A stretch of DNA of 64,000 nucleotides. It comes from Thioclava sp. SK-1. GTDB taxonomy: Bacteria; Pseudomonadota; Alphaproteobacteria; Rhodobacterales; Rhodobacteraceae. Where the stretch lies: contig NZ_MDHA01000042.1 of assembly GCF_001705665.1 (NCBI RefSeq), positions 85,223 through 149,222 on the forward strand, read 5' to 3'. This document shows, piece by piece, positions 9,152-17,277 of this stretch (positions within the stretch are counted from its first letter, which is position 1; each line of letters begins with the position of its first letter). The position numbers and the translations under genes were made by a program. Below the pieces are notes generated by a model. That model made no database searches, had not been told where the DNA came from, and saw nothing but the letters and a program-made list of their open reading frames with translations.

Positions 9152-9534
9152 CCACATCACTGGAAAAAATACTTTATGTAGAGGATGACGAAGATCTTTC
9201 GGAACTTACAATGATGGTTTTGCAAGATTTAGGTGGGTTTGAAGTAGAGCATTGCTGCGATGGATTTTCAGCTATTAGAAAATATCCTTTTTTCTTGCCG
9301 CAGTTGATTCTGATGGATGTTATGATGCCAGGTATGGATGGGGTCGATACTTTCAAAGAAATGAAAAATAAATTTACATTGGAAGCATGCCCCGTTGTTT
9401 TTATGACAGCCAAGTCTCAGGTGCATGAACAGATGCAATACAGAGATGTTGGCGCCATTGGAGTCCTTCCCAAACCGTTTGACCCTGTAACTTTATGCGA
9501 CGAGGTTATATCATTATGGGCATCACACCAATGA
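9148..9534 (+). CDS. Single-domain response regulator
   Basis: A stand-alone receiver of 128 residues without an output domain (CheY-like). The acidic pocket is VEDDED near the N-terminus, the phospho-acceptor is Asp57 in LILMDVMMPGMDG, the conserved Thr is in FMTAK and the conserved Lys is in LPKPFD. It probably shuttles phosphate between the upstream kinase (His534) and the Hpt domain of the next gene. It overlaps both neighbours by 4 or more bases. Codon use and base composition are AT-rich compared with the rest of the window. Confidence 0.93.
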   Translation: MTTSLEKILYVEDDEDLSELTMMVLQDLGGFEVEHCCDGFSAIRKYPFFLPQLILMDVMMPGMDGVDTFKEMKNKFTLEACPVVFMTAKSQVHEQMQYRDVGAIGVLPKPFDPVTLCDEVISLWASHQ

Positions 9535-10712
9535 ATGATAAACTAGACGGCTTAGAAGTAAGTTTGCAGATCATTCGCAAGCGATTTCTTGATCGTGTCG
9601 AGGTTTGGCTCAAAACAGCTTCAGACTTTAAACTTAAAATTACAGAAAATAGTTGGACTGATGCACAATTGGATGAAGTGTATATGCAGCTTCATAAGAT
9701 TGCAGGGTCCGCGCAAACGTTCGGTTTTCCCGAGCTAAGTGACTGTGCTCGAACGGCGGAACTGGCGGTTGAACGACTTTCATGGGGTAAGCTTAATGCT
9801 GGTGAGCGTTGCTTCTTGGAAATTGAAAGCTTTATCGTGGTGGCTACAAGTGTAATTGTCTCATCCAGAAATAATGTAGCGGATGTAGTGAGAAATATTG
9901 AATTAAGTGAACCCAGCCTAACGGTATCAACTGAAAAACTTTCTGTATTTTTAGTCGATGATGATGACCTTCTCCGCGACCTATTGACTAGATCACTTTT
10001 AAACGATGGTGTGCAAACATGGGTTGAGTCAGATGGAAATGCAGCGATGCTGCGCCTGAAAGAATTCTCTTCAGGCCTACCAAGAAACCGACCAGATGTG
10101 ATCATATTAGATGTTCATATGCCAGGAGTGAATGGGCTTGAAATTTTAAAATACATTAAAAATGATGAGCGTATCAAAGATATACCGGTATTAATTGTTA
10201 CACGGGATACCTCTGAGTCTATCATAATGGAAGGAATTTCTCATGGAGCGGTAGACTATATATCTAAGCCTTTCGATATACGGTGTCTTCAAGCGAAAAT
10301 TCAGGAAATAGCCCGCGCTCATCGTACAAAAATATTGATTGCGGATTCAGATACATTTTTAAGCCGTGCTATGTCAAGACGGTTTCAACAAGCTGGTTTT
10401 TCTACTCAAGAAGTGCAAGATGGTGGCCGGATTCTTGATGCGATATTAGATTATAAACCAAATGTTATTATTCTTGAAGCGTCGCTGCCTGGGTTGGACG
10501 GGATCTCTATCCTGCATAAGATGAAATCTGGAAAAGACATTAAGGATATACCGGTAATCATGATGTCAAGCAACTATGATTCTGAGACTGTATTGCAATC
10601 TTTTCAATTTGGAGCACAAGATTTTATCTTAAAGCCAATTGACTTGGAAGAGGTCGTCGCTCGATCAAAAGGTATTGCACGTCGTCAACGGCTACAAGAT
10701 TATTTGGAATAG
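9516..10712 (+). CDS. Hpt domain - receiver - pseudo-receiver phosphorelay protein
   Basis: 398 residues from the ATG at 9516. An ATG at 9531 overlapping the previous stop, or one at 9495, are alternatives; GAGG at 9501 favours 9516. An Hpt domain covers about residues 10-115, with His60 in LHKIAGSAQTFG. The first receiver is at about 143-265, with Asp199 in VIILDVHMPG and Lys in SKPFD. The second receiver is at about 271-390, but the phospho-acceptor position is Glu321 (VIILEASLPGLDG), although the DSD pocket and Lys373 (LKP) remain. The second domain therefore cannot be phosphorylated in the usual way and may mimic the active state. There is no DNA-binding or enzymatic output domain. Confidence 0.9.
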   Translation: MGITPMNDKLDGLEVSLQIIRKRFLDRVEVWLKTASDFKLKITENSWTDAQLDEVYMQLHKIAGSAQTFGFPELSDCARTAELAVERLSWGKLNAGERCFLEIESFIVVATSVIVSSRNNVADVVRNIELSEPSLTVSTEKLSVFLVDDDDLLRDLLTRSLLNDGVQTWVESDGNAAMLRLKEFSSGLPRNRPDVIILDVHMPGVNGLEILKYIKNDERIKDIPVLIVTRDTSESIIMEGISHGAVDYISKPFDIRCLQAKIQEIARAHRTKILIADSDTFLSRAMSRRFQQAGFSTQEVQDGGRILDAILDYKPNVIILEASLPGLDGISILHKMKSGKDIKDIPVIMMSSNYDSETVLQSFQFGAQDFILKPIDLEEVVARSKGIARRQRLQDYLE

Positions 10713-10716
10713 TCTG

Positions 10717-11742
10717 ATGGTGTATTTCTATGTCTACGGATTGTTTTTATGCACATTGGTTTCGTGCTTGGCTTTCTTTTTGACATTCAAGAAAATAAAG
10801 AGTGCAAACTATGAAGTAGTAGACGGTCTACGTCACGATGGGAATGTTGAAAGTAAAATTTCTTTAGAAGATGAAGCGCGACCTTTTTTATTTTTTTCTC
10901 TGATTTGTTTTGAAAACCAAATTCTACCTGTAGAAGAGGATGTTCGCGTAAAATATGATGAAATGCCATCGGTTGTGGAAGTGGCTTGTTGCTACCTCTT
11001 TAATTTGAAAGGAAAATCTAGTGAAAGAATTATTGAGATATCTCGTGCTTTAGGGGTGATGGACTGGTGCCATCGCACACTCACTAAAAAGAATAGTGAG
11101 TACTTAGATCTTTCAGTGAAATTCGTAGGGTTGTCTAGAAGTGAAAGTCAATTGGATAGATTGTTTAGTATCGTTCAAGATGATGATCACCGTTATTCGT
11201 TTCTCGCTTTAGAAGCGATAAGCCGGATTGGAAACCGGGCATATATCGATATGTGTATTAGCTATACGGGGTATTTTAAAGAATATTCAAGGTCCCAAAA
11301 ATATGAGCTTTTAAAAATTTTTTCTTGGAGCTGCCCGGCGATAATTATCGACGGTTTAATTAAAGATGAAACGCCGCTGGATGTTAAAGTCTTGTCATTC
11401 GAAACGATGAGAGGTGTAGGGGCTCCGAGTCAGGCAGTAGATGCAGCCAGAAAACATCTAAACTCGGGTGATGAGTTGCTTCGCGCGTCTGCATATGGGA
11501 TGCTTGCCCGCTCTGGTCAGGCATCCCACGACGACGTTGTAGCAGGGGTAAATGATAGCTCGTGGCGTGTACGTTTAGAGGCAGCGAATGCAGCTGTTTA
11601 TCTTTGTCCGTTTCCGAACGATGTGTTTAAGGCGCTTATTTTAGACCCGAACTGGGACGTCAGCCTTAAGGCATCACAGCTTGCGATGCGGCACGGCAAT
11701 ATGGGCGTCCATCTGCGGAATATTGCGGAGAATGCGCGATGA
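10717..11742 (+). CDS. Membrane-anchored HEAT-repeat protein
   Basis: A 341-residue protein starting four bases after the previous stop. An N-terminal membrane helix (LFLCTLVSCLAFFLTF) is followed by a cytoplasmic part. Its C-terminal 150 residues show HEAT-like alpha hairpins, for example SFLALEAISRIGNRAYIDM and LLRASAYGMLARSGQASHDD, ending with WRVRLEAANAAVYL. HEAT repeats form protein-binding solenoids. Its place as last gene of the phosphorelay operon suggests that it carries the output of the receiver proteins, perhaps by binding an envelope or polysaccharide enzyme. That is inference. It is AT-rich and directly followed by insertion sequence debris, so partner genes downstream may have been lost. 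Confidence 0.7.
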   Translation: MVYFYVYGLFLCTLVSCLAFFLTFKKIKSANYEVVDGLRHDGNVESKISLEDEARPFLFFSLICFENQILPVEEDVRVKYDEMPSVVEVACCYLFNLKGKSSERIIEISRALGVMDWCHRTLTKKNSEYLDLSVKFVGLSRSESQLDRLFSIVQDDDHRYSFLALEAISRIGNRAYIDMCISYTGYFKEYSRSQKYELLKIFSWSCPAIIIDGLIKDETPLDVKVLSFETMRGVGAPSQAVDAARKHLNSGDELLRASAYGMLARSGQASHDDVVAGVNDSSWRVRLEAANAAVYLCPFPNDVFKALILDPNWDVSLKASQLAMRHGNMGVHLRNIAENAR

Positions 11743-11990
11743 TCGTAACAAAAAGAATGGGTGTAGCTTTTATTTTATCCAGAAAGTTGGTACAAACTAA
11801 CGTAATGGGGAAAGTTAAAGACGTGGTGGAAAATCTCCCCTGCAGCCTTGCCGCGTTCTTTAAGGCGTGATCGGTCAATTTTTCAGCGCATCGCGGGTGA
11901 AGTCGTACCATTCCTAAGAAGATCGCTGTTCGGTCACGATGACGGGCCGGTTGCGTCACCGGAAAAGTGCAATGCGCTCGGGATGTTTTT
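11743..11990. other. Unassigned sequence between HEAT gene and IS remnants
   Basis: About 250 bases between the HEAT gene and the first recognisable transposase fragment. A run of T and a GTTGCGTCACCGG motif are visible, but there is no convincing gene, no clean terminator and no insertion sequence terminal repeat that I can prove. It probably includes the worn end of the insertion sequence to its right. Confidence 0.3.
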
Positions 11991-12293
11991 TTAGATGGCG
12001 CTGTGTGGTCTGTCGTCGTTGCGCTTATTCCACTCCTCCAGATTTTCGACGGCAGCTGCAGGGCCCATGAACCAATATTCCTTCAGGCTATTCGGGCTTG
12101 AGCTTACTGTTGAACGTCTCGATGAACCCGTTGTCCGTTGTCCGTTGTCCGTTGGTTCGCCGGGCCGTGATAAGTTCAGGGCCACACTCTTTGCGTAGGC
12201 CCTTAGATTGAGGTCGCGAGACATGAACTCTGTGCCGTAACACCTTCGGAATGCATCGGTTGGAGAGGCGATCATCGTTTGCGCAGCCCACAA
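11991..12293 (-). pseudogene. IS3-family transposase OrfB, C-terminal fragment (frameshifted)
   Basis: The minus strand encodes the end of an IS3-type DDE integrase: GTEFMSRDLNLRAYAKSVALNLSRPGEPTDNG in one frame, then FIETFNSKLKPE in another, then EYWFMGPAAAVENLEEWNKR and a final RPHSAI. These match the second Asp / final Glu region of IS3-family OrfB proteins. The frame is broken at the PTDNG motif by extra copies of a 7-base unit (12128-12155). The part leading up to GTEF is also degraded. It lacks the catalytic N-terminal half, which lies beyond the IS110 fragment at 12576 and rightward. Confidence 0.8.
12128..12155. repeat. 7-bp tandem repeat (CCGTTGT) inside transposase pseudogene
   Basis: CCGTTGT occurs three times in a row, followed by CCGTTGG. 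One copy plus the last unit would restore the normal TDNGF reading of the transposase. The two extra copies add 14 bases and shift the frame. This looks like slippage in a sequence no longer under selection. Confidence 0.9.
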
Positions 12294-12374
12294 ATAGCGT
12301 AAGCCAGGCCATCACAACCGGCGTTAGGTCCCTACAGTGGTTTTGTACGAACCACGCCACAAGAGAGGCCGACT

Positions 12375-12575
12375 ATGACCACGATTAGTATTACACAGAC
12401 GAACATTGTTTTGGCGGCGATCAACATCGCCAAGTCGCGCCATGAGTTTCAATTGCCATTCCGGGTAAGACACGCCGCCAAAAATTGACGGTTCTTAATC
12501 CAAAGGGAGATTTTGATCGTCTGATTGCTGCTTTTGGCGGGGTATGACATACCTGTTTGGGGCGCTTTCGAAGCT
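12375..12575 (+). pseudogene. IS110-family transposase, N-terminal fragment
   Basis: Starting at the ATG at 12375 the plus strand reads MTTISITQTNIVLAAINIAKSR, the start of IS110-family (DEDD/RuvC-like) transposases. After a frameshift near 12460 it continues PGKTRRQKLTVLNPKGDF, DRLIAAFGGYDIP and VWGAFEA, again typical of the family. It stops abruptly at about 12575, where the IS3-type sequence begins on the other strand. Only about 65 of some 340 residues remain, so it is inactive. The fragment lies between the two halves of the IS3 remnant, which suggests insertion into that element followed by deletion. Confidence 0.75.
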
Positions 12576-13345
12576 AACCGATCGGGCAACCCACCTTTTC
12601 CAAGGTCCAGACGGCCTTTTCACCACGGTAGCTGAAGCGTGCATGCAGCGCCGGACAGAACGAGCGGGTGTCGACGACAGTGAGCATGCGCAGCTTTTGC
12701 CTCAGCGCCAAGTGGCCGTGGACAAGGTCCACCGCCCAAATATCGTTCGACCCGACGGCCTTAGCGCGATGCTCTGGTAGCGCGGCCTTCATGCGCCGCT
12801 TCGGTGTCATGGTCCGCACTGCATATTCATTGCGTTGTAAACACTGTAGGATTTCTTGACGCTATGGCGCAAACCCTCGCGATCAAGAACGACAGGCGCA
12901 GGCCGGTACGCATAACTGACACGCGTTTCGCAAATCTCCTTGATTTGCGCCTTTAGCACTGCCGGATCCGTGCGACGCGATTTGTAATGGTAGCTTGAGC
13001 AGTCACAGCGCGCCCGACAAGCCCTGCGAATAGCGGTAGCCCAAGCCGCGCGTATCCCGCGAAGGAGTTCATGCGAGCGTTCTGGCTTCAGCGCATTCGG
13101 CGGATGACATCCGGAAGCATTTTACGGGCCAGAGTCAGGTCCGCGACAATCTTCTTGAGCGGCGCATTCTTATCCTCGAGCAGCTTTAGCCGCCATATCT
13201 CGTCGCGCGGCAGCCCGCCATCTTCGCCCTGCTTCAAGATGAACGCCTTTTTGTGCGTCCGGGAGTTTCGATGCTTTCACGCGGTTCCGCGCCTTTCCCA
13301 GCCAGGAAAAACGACCCGAAAACCCTAGGTTCAAATAATCCAGTT
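12576..13345 (-). pseudogene. IS3-family transposase OrfA and N-terminal OrfB remnants
   Basis: On the minus strand, OrfA traces are seen at about 13080-13280: KKAFILKQGEDGG, then DEIWRLKLLEDKNAPLKKIVADLTLARKML. The helix-turn-helix middle of OrfA is missing, so there is an internal deletion. OrfB traces follow at about 12574-12820: MTPKRRMKAALPEHRAK, SNDIWAVDLVHG, LRMLTVVDTRS and FSYRGEKAVWTLEKV. These contain the first catalytic Asp of the DDE core (WAVDLV). Stops and frameshifts interrupt it throughout. The matching C-terminus is at 11991-12293. The element's terminal repeats were not identified. Confidence 0.8.
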
Positions 13346-13406
13346 TTCAGTAGGCAGAGCAGCGGCAGAAAGCGGTCCATTTCCCAATTCTTCTCTTGTA
13401 AAAACA

Positions 13407-14186
13407 TCAGTCGATCACCGCCAACGCCCGTCCGTCTTGCGCCCGCAGGAGCAGCCCTGCGTCCATGGTCTCCACCAAAATGTCCTCGCCCGCGTCAAGA
13501 TTGGAAAGATAGGTAACGTTCCGGGTGATTCCAGCATTCCAATGCGGGCGTGCCATCTCGGCAATCTTCGAGAAGGTGGGGAAATAGAGAAGCCCGACTG
13601 CATTAAAATCAAGCGCGGGTAGGGGGGTGTAACACAAGATGGGCGTTTCAGGCCCAACGCTGCGTGCCAGCCGTGCAGCATCCCTTGCGCTGCGCTCCAA
13701 CGCCATCACCTCGGTGGGGGCTAGGGGCAGCGGGCTTAGCCCCGGCAGGCTCTTGCGCATCAGACGTCGGTTGGATCCGGTTTCGTCATGGCACAGGAAA
13801 CAGCTGATCATCCGCAAGCATGCCAGAATGCCCATTTCGGGATGGGACAACACATGAACTGATCCAAGACGCGCGCTGCTAACCTGATACAGTGTCGATT
13901 CCAGCGTTACCTGTGCATCCATAAGGCCACGCGCACGCGGCGCGATGCGTAGCGCCGTGCTGCAAAACGCCGCGTAGATGCTATGCCCGTCTGCGTCATG
14001 CAGCGCCACGCCGGTCTGGCCCGCGGTCTGCGCGATCAGCTGCCAGTGGCGGTCCCCTGCCATCCGCAGAAGCCACGGCTCAGACAAACCCAGCCCTGAA
14101 AGATTGGCCATCTGCAGCGGAAACCGGGTGATCTGCTGCGCTTGCTGCCAATTCTGCGCACGGGGCAGCGAACAAAGTGTCCCCAT
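13407..14186 (-). CDS. LnmK/Pnap_2097-family protein (Nit1C accessory)
   Basis: A 259-residue soluble protein. It resembles the Pnap_2097 family, related to the N-terminal hot-dog fold domain of LnmK, an acyltransferase/decarboxylase of leinamycin synthesis. The family is found with the MSMEG_0567-0572 nitrilase gene set. The paired segments HSIYAAFCSTALRIAPRARGLM and QVTLESTLYQVSSARLGSVHVLSH fit a hot-dog strand-helix pattern. It is the last gene of the minus-strand operon, and its ATG overlaps the nitH stop (TGATG). An acyl-thioester substrate is a reasonable guess. The assignment is by resemblance and context rather than by catalytic residues. Confidence 0.7.
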   Translation of the reverse strand: MGTLCSLPRAQNWQQAQQITRFPLQMANLSGLGLSEPWLLRMAGDRHWQLIAQTAGQTGVALHDADGHSIYAAFCSTALRIAPRARGLMDAQVTLESTLYQVSSARLGSVHVLSHPEMGILACLRMISCFLCHDETGSNRRLMRKSLPGLSPLPLAPTEVMALERSARDAARLARSVGPETPILCYTPLPALDFNAVGLLYFPTFSKIAEMARPHWNAGITRNVTYLSNLDAGEDILVETMDAGLLLRAQDGRALAVID

Positions 14187-15451
14187 CACGCGTCAACCAT
14201 CAGCTGGGCCTCGATCTGGTCAGCCAGGTAACGACTGTCTTCCTCGATCCCAAGGAACCGGCCTGACCCCCATGTATTCAACCAACCGAGCCCGACGAAA
14301 TGCAGCCCCCTATGATCGGTGACGCCTCGTTCAAAGATGGGCTTACCGCGTGCGTCGAACACATCGGCTTCGATCCACGCATAATCGGGGCGAAAACCGA
14401 TGGCCCAGATGACCGAGGTGATGCCCTTTTCCGCCAGATCGATTTCGGTGATCTCCTGCTTGGGTTCCCAGACCTTTTCAAAAGGGGGTTCGAACGGTGC
14501 TGTTATCCCTTCACGTTCAATATATGCGTCGATCTGGGTACGGATGCCAACATAGGACCTGTCCGCGTCATCCAGGTTTTTCTTCAGATCGGGCAGGAAG
14601 CGGACCTTGAATCCCGCCATATCCGCCAGCGACCCGTAAAGGGATACACCTGCCTCACAGTGAAATCGGCGCAGGTCGATCTCTTTCCCGCCATCACGGC
14701 CAGACATGTAATGATTGGTTTGGGTCAGCGCCTTATGCGGATCAGGATGCGTGTCTATCGTGATCGCATAATGGCCGGCATCATACAGCCAGTCTGTCGT
14801 ATCGCGCCCGCGATATTTGCGCGGGCTGCGTGGTGCGGGTCCCACCGCCAGATGCACGTCACGGCCTGCACGCGTGAAATCTTCCATCACCTGAACGCCG
14901 GACTGCCCCGTGCCGATGATAAGTACGCCGCCATCAGGGAATTGCTCGACATTGCGATAATCGACCGAATGCATTTGCATCACAGATGGGTCAAGATCCT
15001 TAGCATAGGCAGGCTCGATAGGCGTATCATAGCCACCCGTGGCGATTACGACCTGATCGGCGGTCCAGTTGCCGATGCTGGTTTCAACGATAAACCCGCC
15101 TTGCGTGCGCGGGGCAACCCGGGTCACAGTGACATGCTCATGAAGATCGGGTCTGGTCGCGGCGGCAAAGGCGTCAAGATACTCTGTGATCTGATCTTTA
15201 AGCATAAAACCATCCGGGTCTGTCCCGCCATATTCCTTGTCATAGTGAAAATCAGGCAGGCGACATTGCCAGTTCGGCGTGACAAGGCAAAAACTGTCCC
15301 AGCGGTTCATCCGCCATGACTGAAATTTCTCGTGACGCTCGAATACGACAGCGGCGATCCCCTTTTGGCCCAAGGTATAGGCAACCGACAGGCCAGCCTG
15401 CCCGCCGCCCACGATGACCACAGGACTGTGCGGTGTTTGGGTCTTTTGCAT
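14186..15451 (-). CDS. nitH: MSMEG_0569-family flavin-dependent oxidoreductase (NitH)
   Basis: A 421-residue FAD/NADPH monooxygenase-like protein. The FAD Rossmann motif is VIVGGGQAGLSVAYTLG near residue 12, followed by RMNRWDSFCLVTPNW. A second, NADPH-binding Rossmann motif lies at about residue 180 (VLIIGTGQSGVQVMED). A third conserved ATG-type motif is seen at VIWAIGFRPDYAWIE. It belongs to the flavoprotein member of the conserved Nit1C nitrilase cluster (nitB-H), which in Pseudomonas has been linked to cyanide use as a nitrogen source. It lies 11 bases downstream of nitG in the same operon. A related protein is encoded at 22646. Confidence 0.88.
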   Translation of the reverse strand: MQKTQTPHSPVVIVGGGQAGLSVAYTLGQKGIAAVVFERHEKFQSWRMNRWDSFCLVTPNWQCRLPDFHYDKEYGGTDPDGFMLKDQITEYLDAFAAATRPDLHEHVTVTRVAPRTQGGFIVETSIGNWTADQVVIATGGYDTPIEPAYAKDLDPSVMQMHSVDYRNVEQFPDGGVLIIGTGQSGVQVMEDFTRAGRDVHLAVGPAPRSPRKYRGRDTTDWLYDAGHYAITIDTHPDPHKALTQTNHYMSGRDGGKEIDLRRFHCEAGVSLYGSLADMAGFKVRFLPDLKKNLDDADRSYVGIRTQIDAYIEREGITAPFEPPFEKVWEPKQEITEIDLAEKGITSVIWAIGFRPDYAWIEADVFDARGKPIFERGVTDHRGLHFVGLGWLNTWGSGRFLGIEEDSRYLADQIEAQLMVDA

Positions 15452-15462
15452 GGCGGGTATCC

Positions 15463-15750
15463 TTAGTGCGTAAGTCCGAGGCAGGTAATCTGCGCGCCGG
15501 TCTGGGTTTCAAAAGGGGCGATCCGCGTCTCGATGCGGGTCAGCTGATCCATCGCTGAAGAACAGGCAAAGCCGTATTTCTTCTCGACGCGGTTGGACGC
15601 GCGGGTCAGTCCAATCCGTGCGCGGTTCAGGAAGTCCTTCACCTCATAGCTTTGACCGGCTGTGAAAAGCTCGCCTATGATGGATGAGGGCGAATACAGC
15701 CGCTCTTCGGCACCGTCAGGCCAGCGCACCGTCCAAAATGTTTCAGGCAT
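15463..15750 (-). CDS. nitG: MSMEG_0570-family protein (NitG)
   Basis: A small soluble protein of 95 residues. The family pattern is an N-terminal FWTVRWPDGAEERLYSPSS, then YEVKDFLNRARIGLTRASNRVEKKYGF. Homologues always sit in the Nit1C-type cluster and have no assigned biochemical role. It starts 8 bases inside the end of nitF, which shows translational coupling. The C-terminal half is probably a single alpha-helical element packing on the beta strands. The call is by family resemblance plus invariant gene order. Confidence 0.85.
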   Translation of the reverse strand: MPETFWTVRWPDGAEERLYSPSSIIGELFTAGQSYEVKDFLNRARIGLTRASNRVEKKYGFACSSAMDQLTRIETRIAPFETQTGAQITCLGLTH

Positions 15751-16723
15751 TCAAGCCTCCAAGGTTAAGATAGGGGGATTGCGCATGATCCCAAAAAATC
15801 GCGGCATCAAGTCCGTCGCGCAGGGTAACGGCGGTGCCATCCGTGACATGACCAAAGACCTGTGCGGCGATCCCGTGGGCGTCAAACTGCGCGCAAAGCT
15901 GCGCCACGCTTTCAGGCGCAACCGAAAGCAGGAAGCCATAGCTTGGGAAACTGCGCAGCCAACGCGGCAACGACACCCCTGACGGCGGATGGATCGCGCC
16001 AAGATCTAGCACGATCCCAACATTGGAACATTCGGCCAGCATCAGGGCGGTGCCTGCGATGCCGCCCTGACTGATATCTTTCCCCGCTGGCACAAGCCCC
16101 GATTGCGCCAGTTCGGGCAACAGTTCCAGATCGCGGCGCAGCTGATCGGATGTGGCATGGGCTGCGGCAAAGAAGTTGTCAAAGTTGCGATAGGCGCCGC
16201 GATGGTCGATCACCCCGACCAAAACATGGCCCGGACGCGCCGCAAAGCTTGAGATAAGCACGTCTGCACGCCCCAGCACCGTTGCCGCCAGCCCAAGATC
16301 AGGTGCGGCGAAATTTGTATGTCCGCCGACCAGTGGCACACCATAGGCTGTCGCTGCGGCCTTCATGCCCGCCAGCATAGGCTCGGCCTGCCCGGGCGTT
16401 GGGGCCCAGATCTGGTCGACGATCGCACGGGCGCGCCCCCCCATCGCCGCGATATCAGACAGGTTGACCATAACCGCGCACCAGCCTGCAAACCACGGAT
16501 CATCCTTGATAAACGCGGGAATAAACCCCTCACCAGCAATAAGATCATAGCCGCCGCCATTGGGCAAAGCAGCCGCGTCATCACCCGGATGACCATAGCT
16601 TGCCGCCGTCAGCCCCAGCGCACGACCCGCCGCGCCGATTGCCAGCTTTGAACGGATCGACGGATGGCAGCGCAGCGCTTCGGCCAAGCTGTCCAGCGGG
16701 GTTTTCACAGGGGTGACGATCAT
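15743..16723 (-). CDS. nitF: Sll0787/MSMEG_0567-family AIR synthase-like protein (NitF)
   Basis: A 326-residue relative of PurM/SelD/HypE-type ATP-binding enzymes. The N-terminal domain has GDDAAALP (the metal/ATP loop), MVNLSDIAAMGG (the AIRS signature) and GGHTNFAAPDLGLAATVLG. The C-terminal domain has GKDISQGGIAGTALMLAE, as in AIR synthases. The start ATG at 16723 overlaps the nitE stop (ATGA); an extension to 16783 lacks family similarity. AIRS-like enzymes activate an oxygen or amide through phosphorylation, so this protein may activate an intermediate of the cluster's product. In some bacteria it is fused to the NitE acetyltransferase; here the two are separate. Confidence 0.88.
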   Translation of the reverse strand: MIVTPVKTPLDSLAEALRCHPSIRSKLAIGAAGRALGLTAASYGHPGDDAAALPNGGGYDLIAGEGFIPAFIKDDPWFAGWCAVMVNLSDIAAMGGRARAIVDQIWAPTPGQAEPMLAGMKAAATAYGVPLVGGHTNFAAPDLGLAATVLGRADVLISSFAARPGHVLVGVIDHRGAYRNFDNFFAAAHATSDQLRRDLELLPELAQSGLVPAGKDISQGGIAGTALMLAECSNVGIVLDLGAIHPPSGVSLPRWLRSFPSYGFLLSVAPESVAQLCAQFDAHGIAAQVFGHVTDGTAVTLRDGLDAAIFWDHAQSPYLNLGGLNA

Positions 16724-17277
16724 GACGCAACCTTCCGGCGTGCCGGGATGCGATGATACCACCCCGCGACCGGGTCCTCGCACGGCGGATAGCGCAAGAG
16801 ATCAGCTTCCATCAGCGTATGTGTGACACCATGGATCATCAGACGGTCCAGGACCGTCCAGTGTAACCGCCGAAAGAGGATCTCATTTTGAGTCTGCACA
16901 TGGGCCATGAAGCGGGTGCAGCCGCGTGCATTGGCTGTGCGCACCGCCAGTCGGATCAGCTCGGCGCCCAAGCGCCCCACATGGCGGAAATCGTGATCGA
17001 CAGCCAAGCGTGAGCCCCACCATAGGCCGGGGCTTTCCTCGTGTATGCGCACCGTGCCCACGATCTGATCAGCCTCATGCGCCAAGGTCGACAGCGCTAC
17101 AAGATGGGTGGCAATCAGGTCGATCTCATCACGGTCGTTGCCGACAAAAATGCCCTGTTCTTCGACGAATACGCGTTGGCGCAGGCGGGCTGCGCCGCGT
17201 GCCTCAAAGGGTTTGGACGCCGCGCGGATATAATAGCCCGGGCAGTTGAACTGGCGCTGTTCGATTTCCATCAACAT
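16720..17277 (-). CDS. nitE: MSMEG_0567/Sll0786-family N-acetyltransferase (NitE)
   Basis: A 185-residue GNAT-fold acetyltransferase. It has the long N-terminal strand with EARGAARLRQRVFVEEQGIF, a central strand QIVGTVRIHEE, and the acetyl-CoA loop region WGSRLAVDHDFRHVGRLGAELIRLAV. It is the stand-alone acetyltransferase half of the Sll0786-type family named for nitrogen starvation induction in cyanobacteria. It overlaps nitD by 7 bases upstream and nitF by 4 downstream. The acceptor amine is unknown. Confidence 0.88.
   Translation of the reverse strand: MLMEIEQRQFNCPGYYIRAASKPFEARGAARLRQRVFVEEQGIFVGNDRDEIDLIATHLVALSTLAHEADQIVGTVRIHEESPGLWWGSRLAVDHDFRHVGRLGAELIRLAVRTANARGCTRFMAHVQTQNEILFRRLHWTVLDRLMIHGVTHTLMEADLLRYPPCEDPVAGWYHRIPARRKVAS

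Noticed and set aside
12128..12155. Short tandem repeat as a CRISPR fragment
   Set aside because: The units are only 7 bases, have no spacers, and are explained by slippage within a transposase pseudogene. No CRISPR array was seen in the window.
14300..15319. Plus-strand open frame of 339 codons opposite nitH
   Set aside because: It is a shadow of the flavoprotein gene; composition is rich in Arg, His and Ile as expected for an antisense frame.
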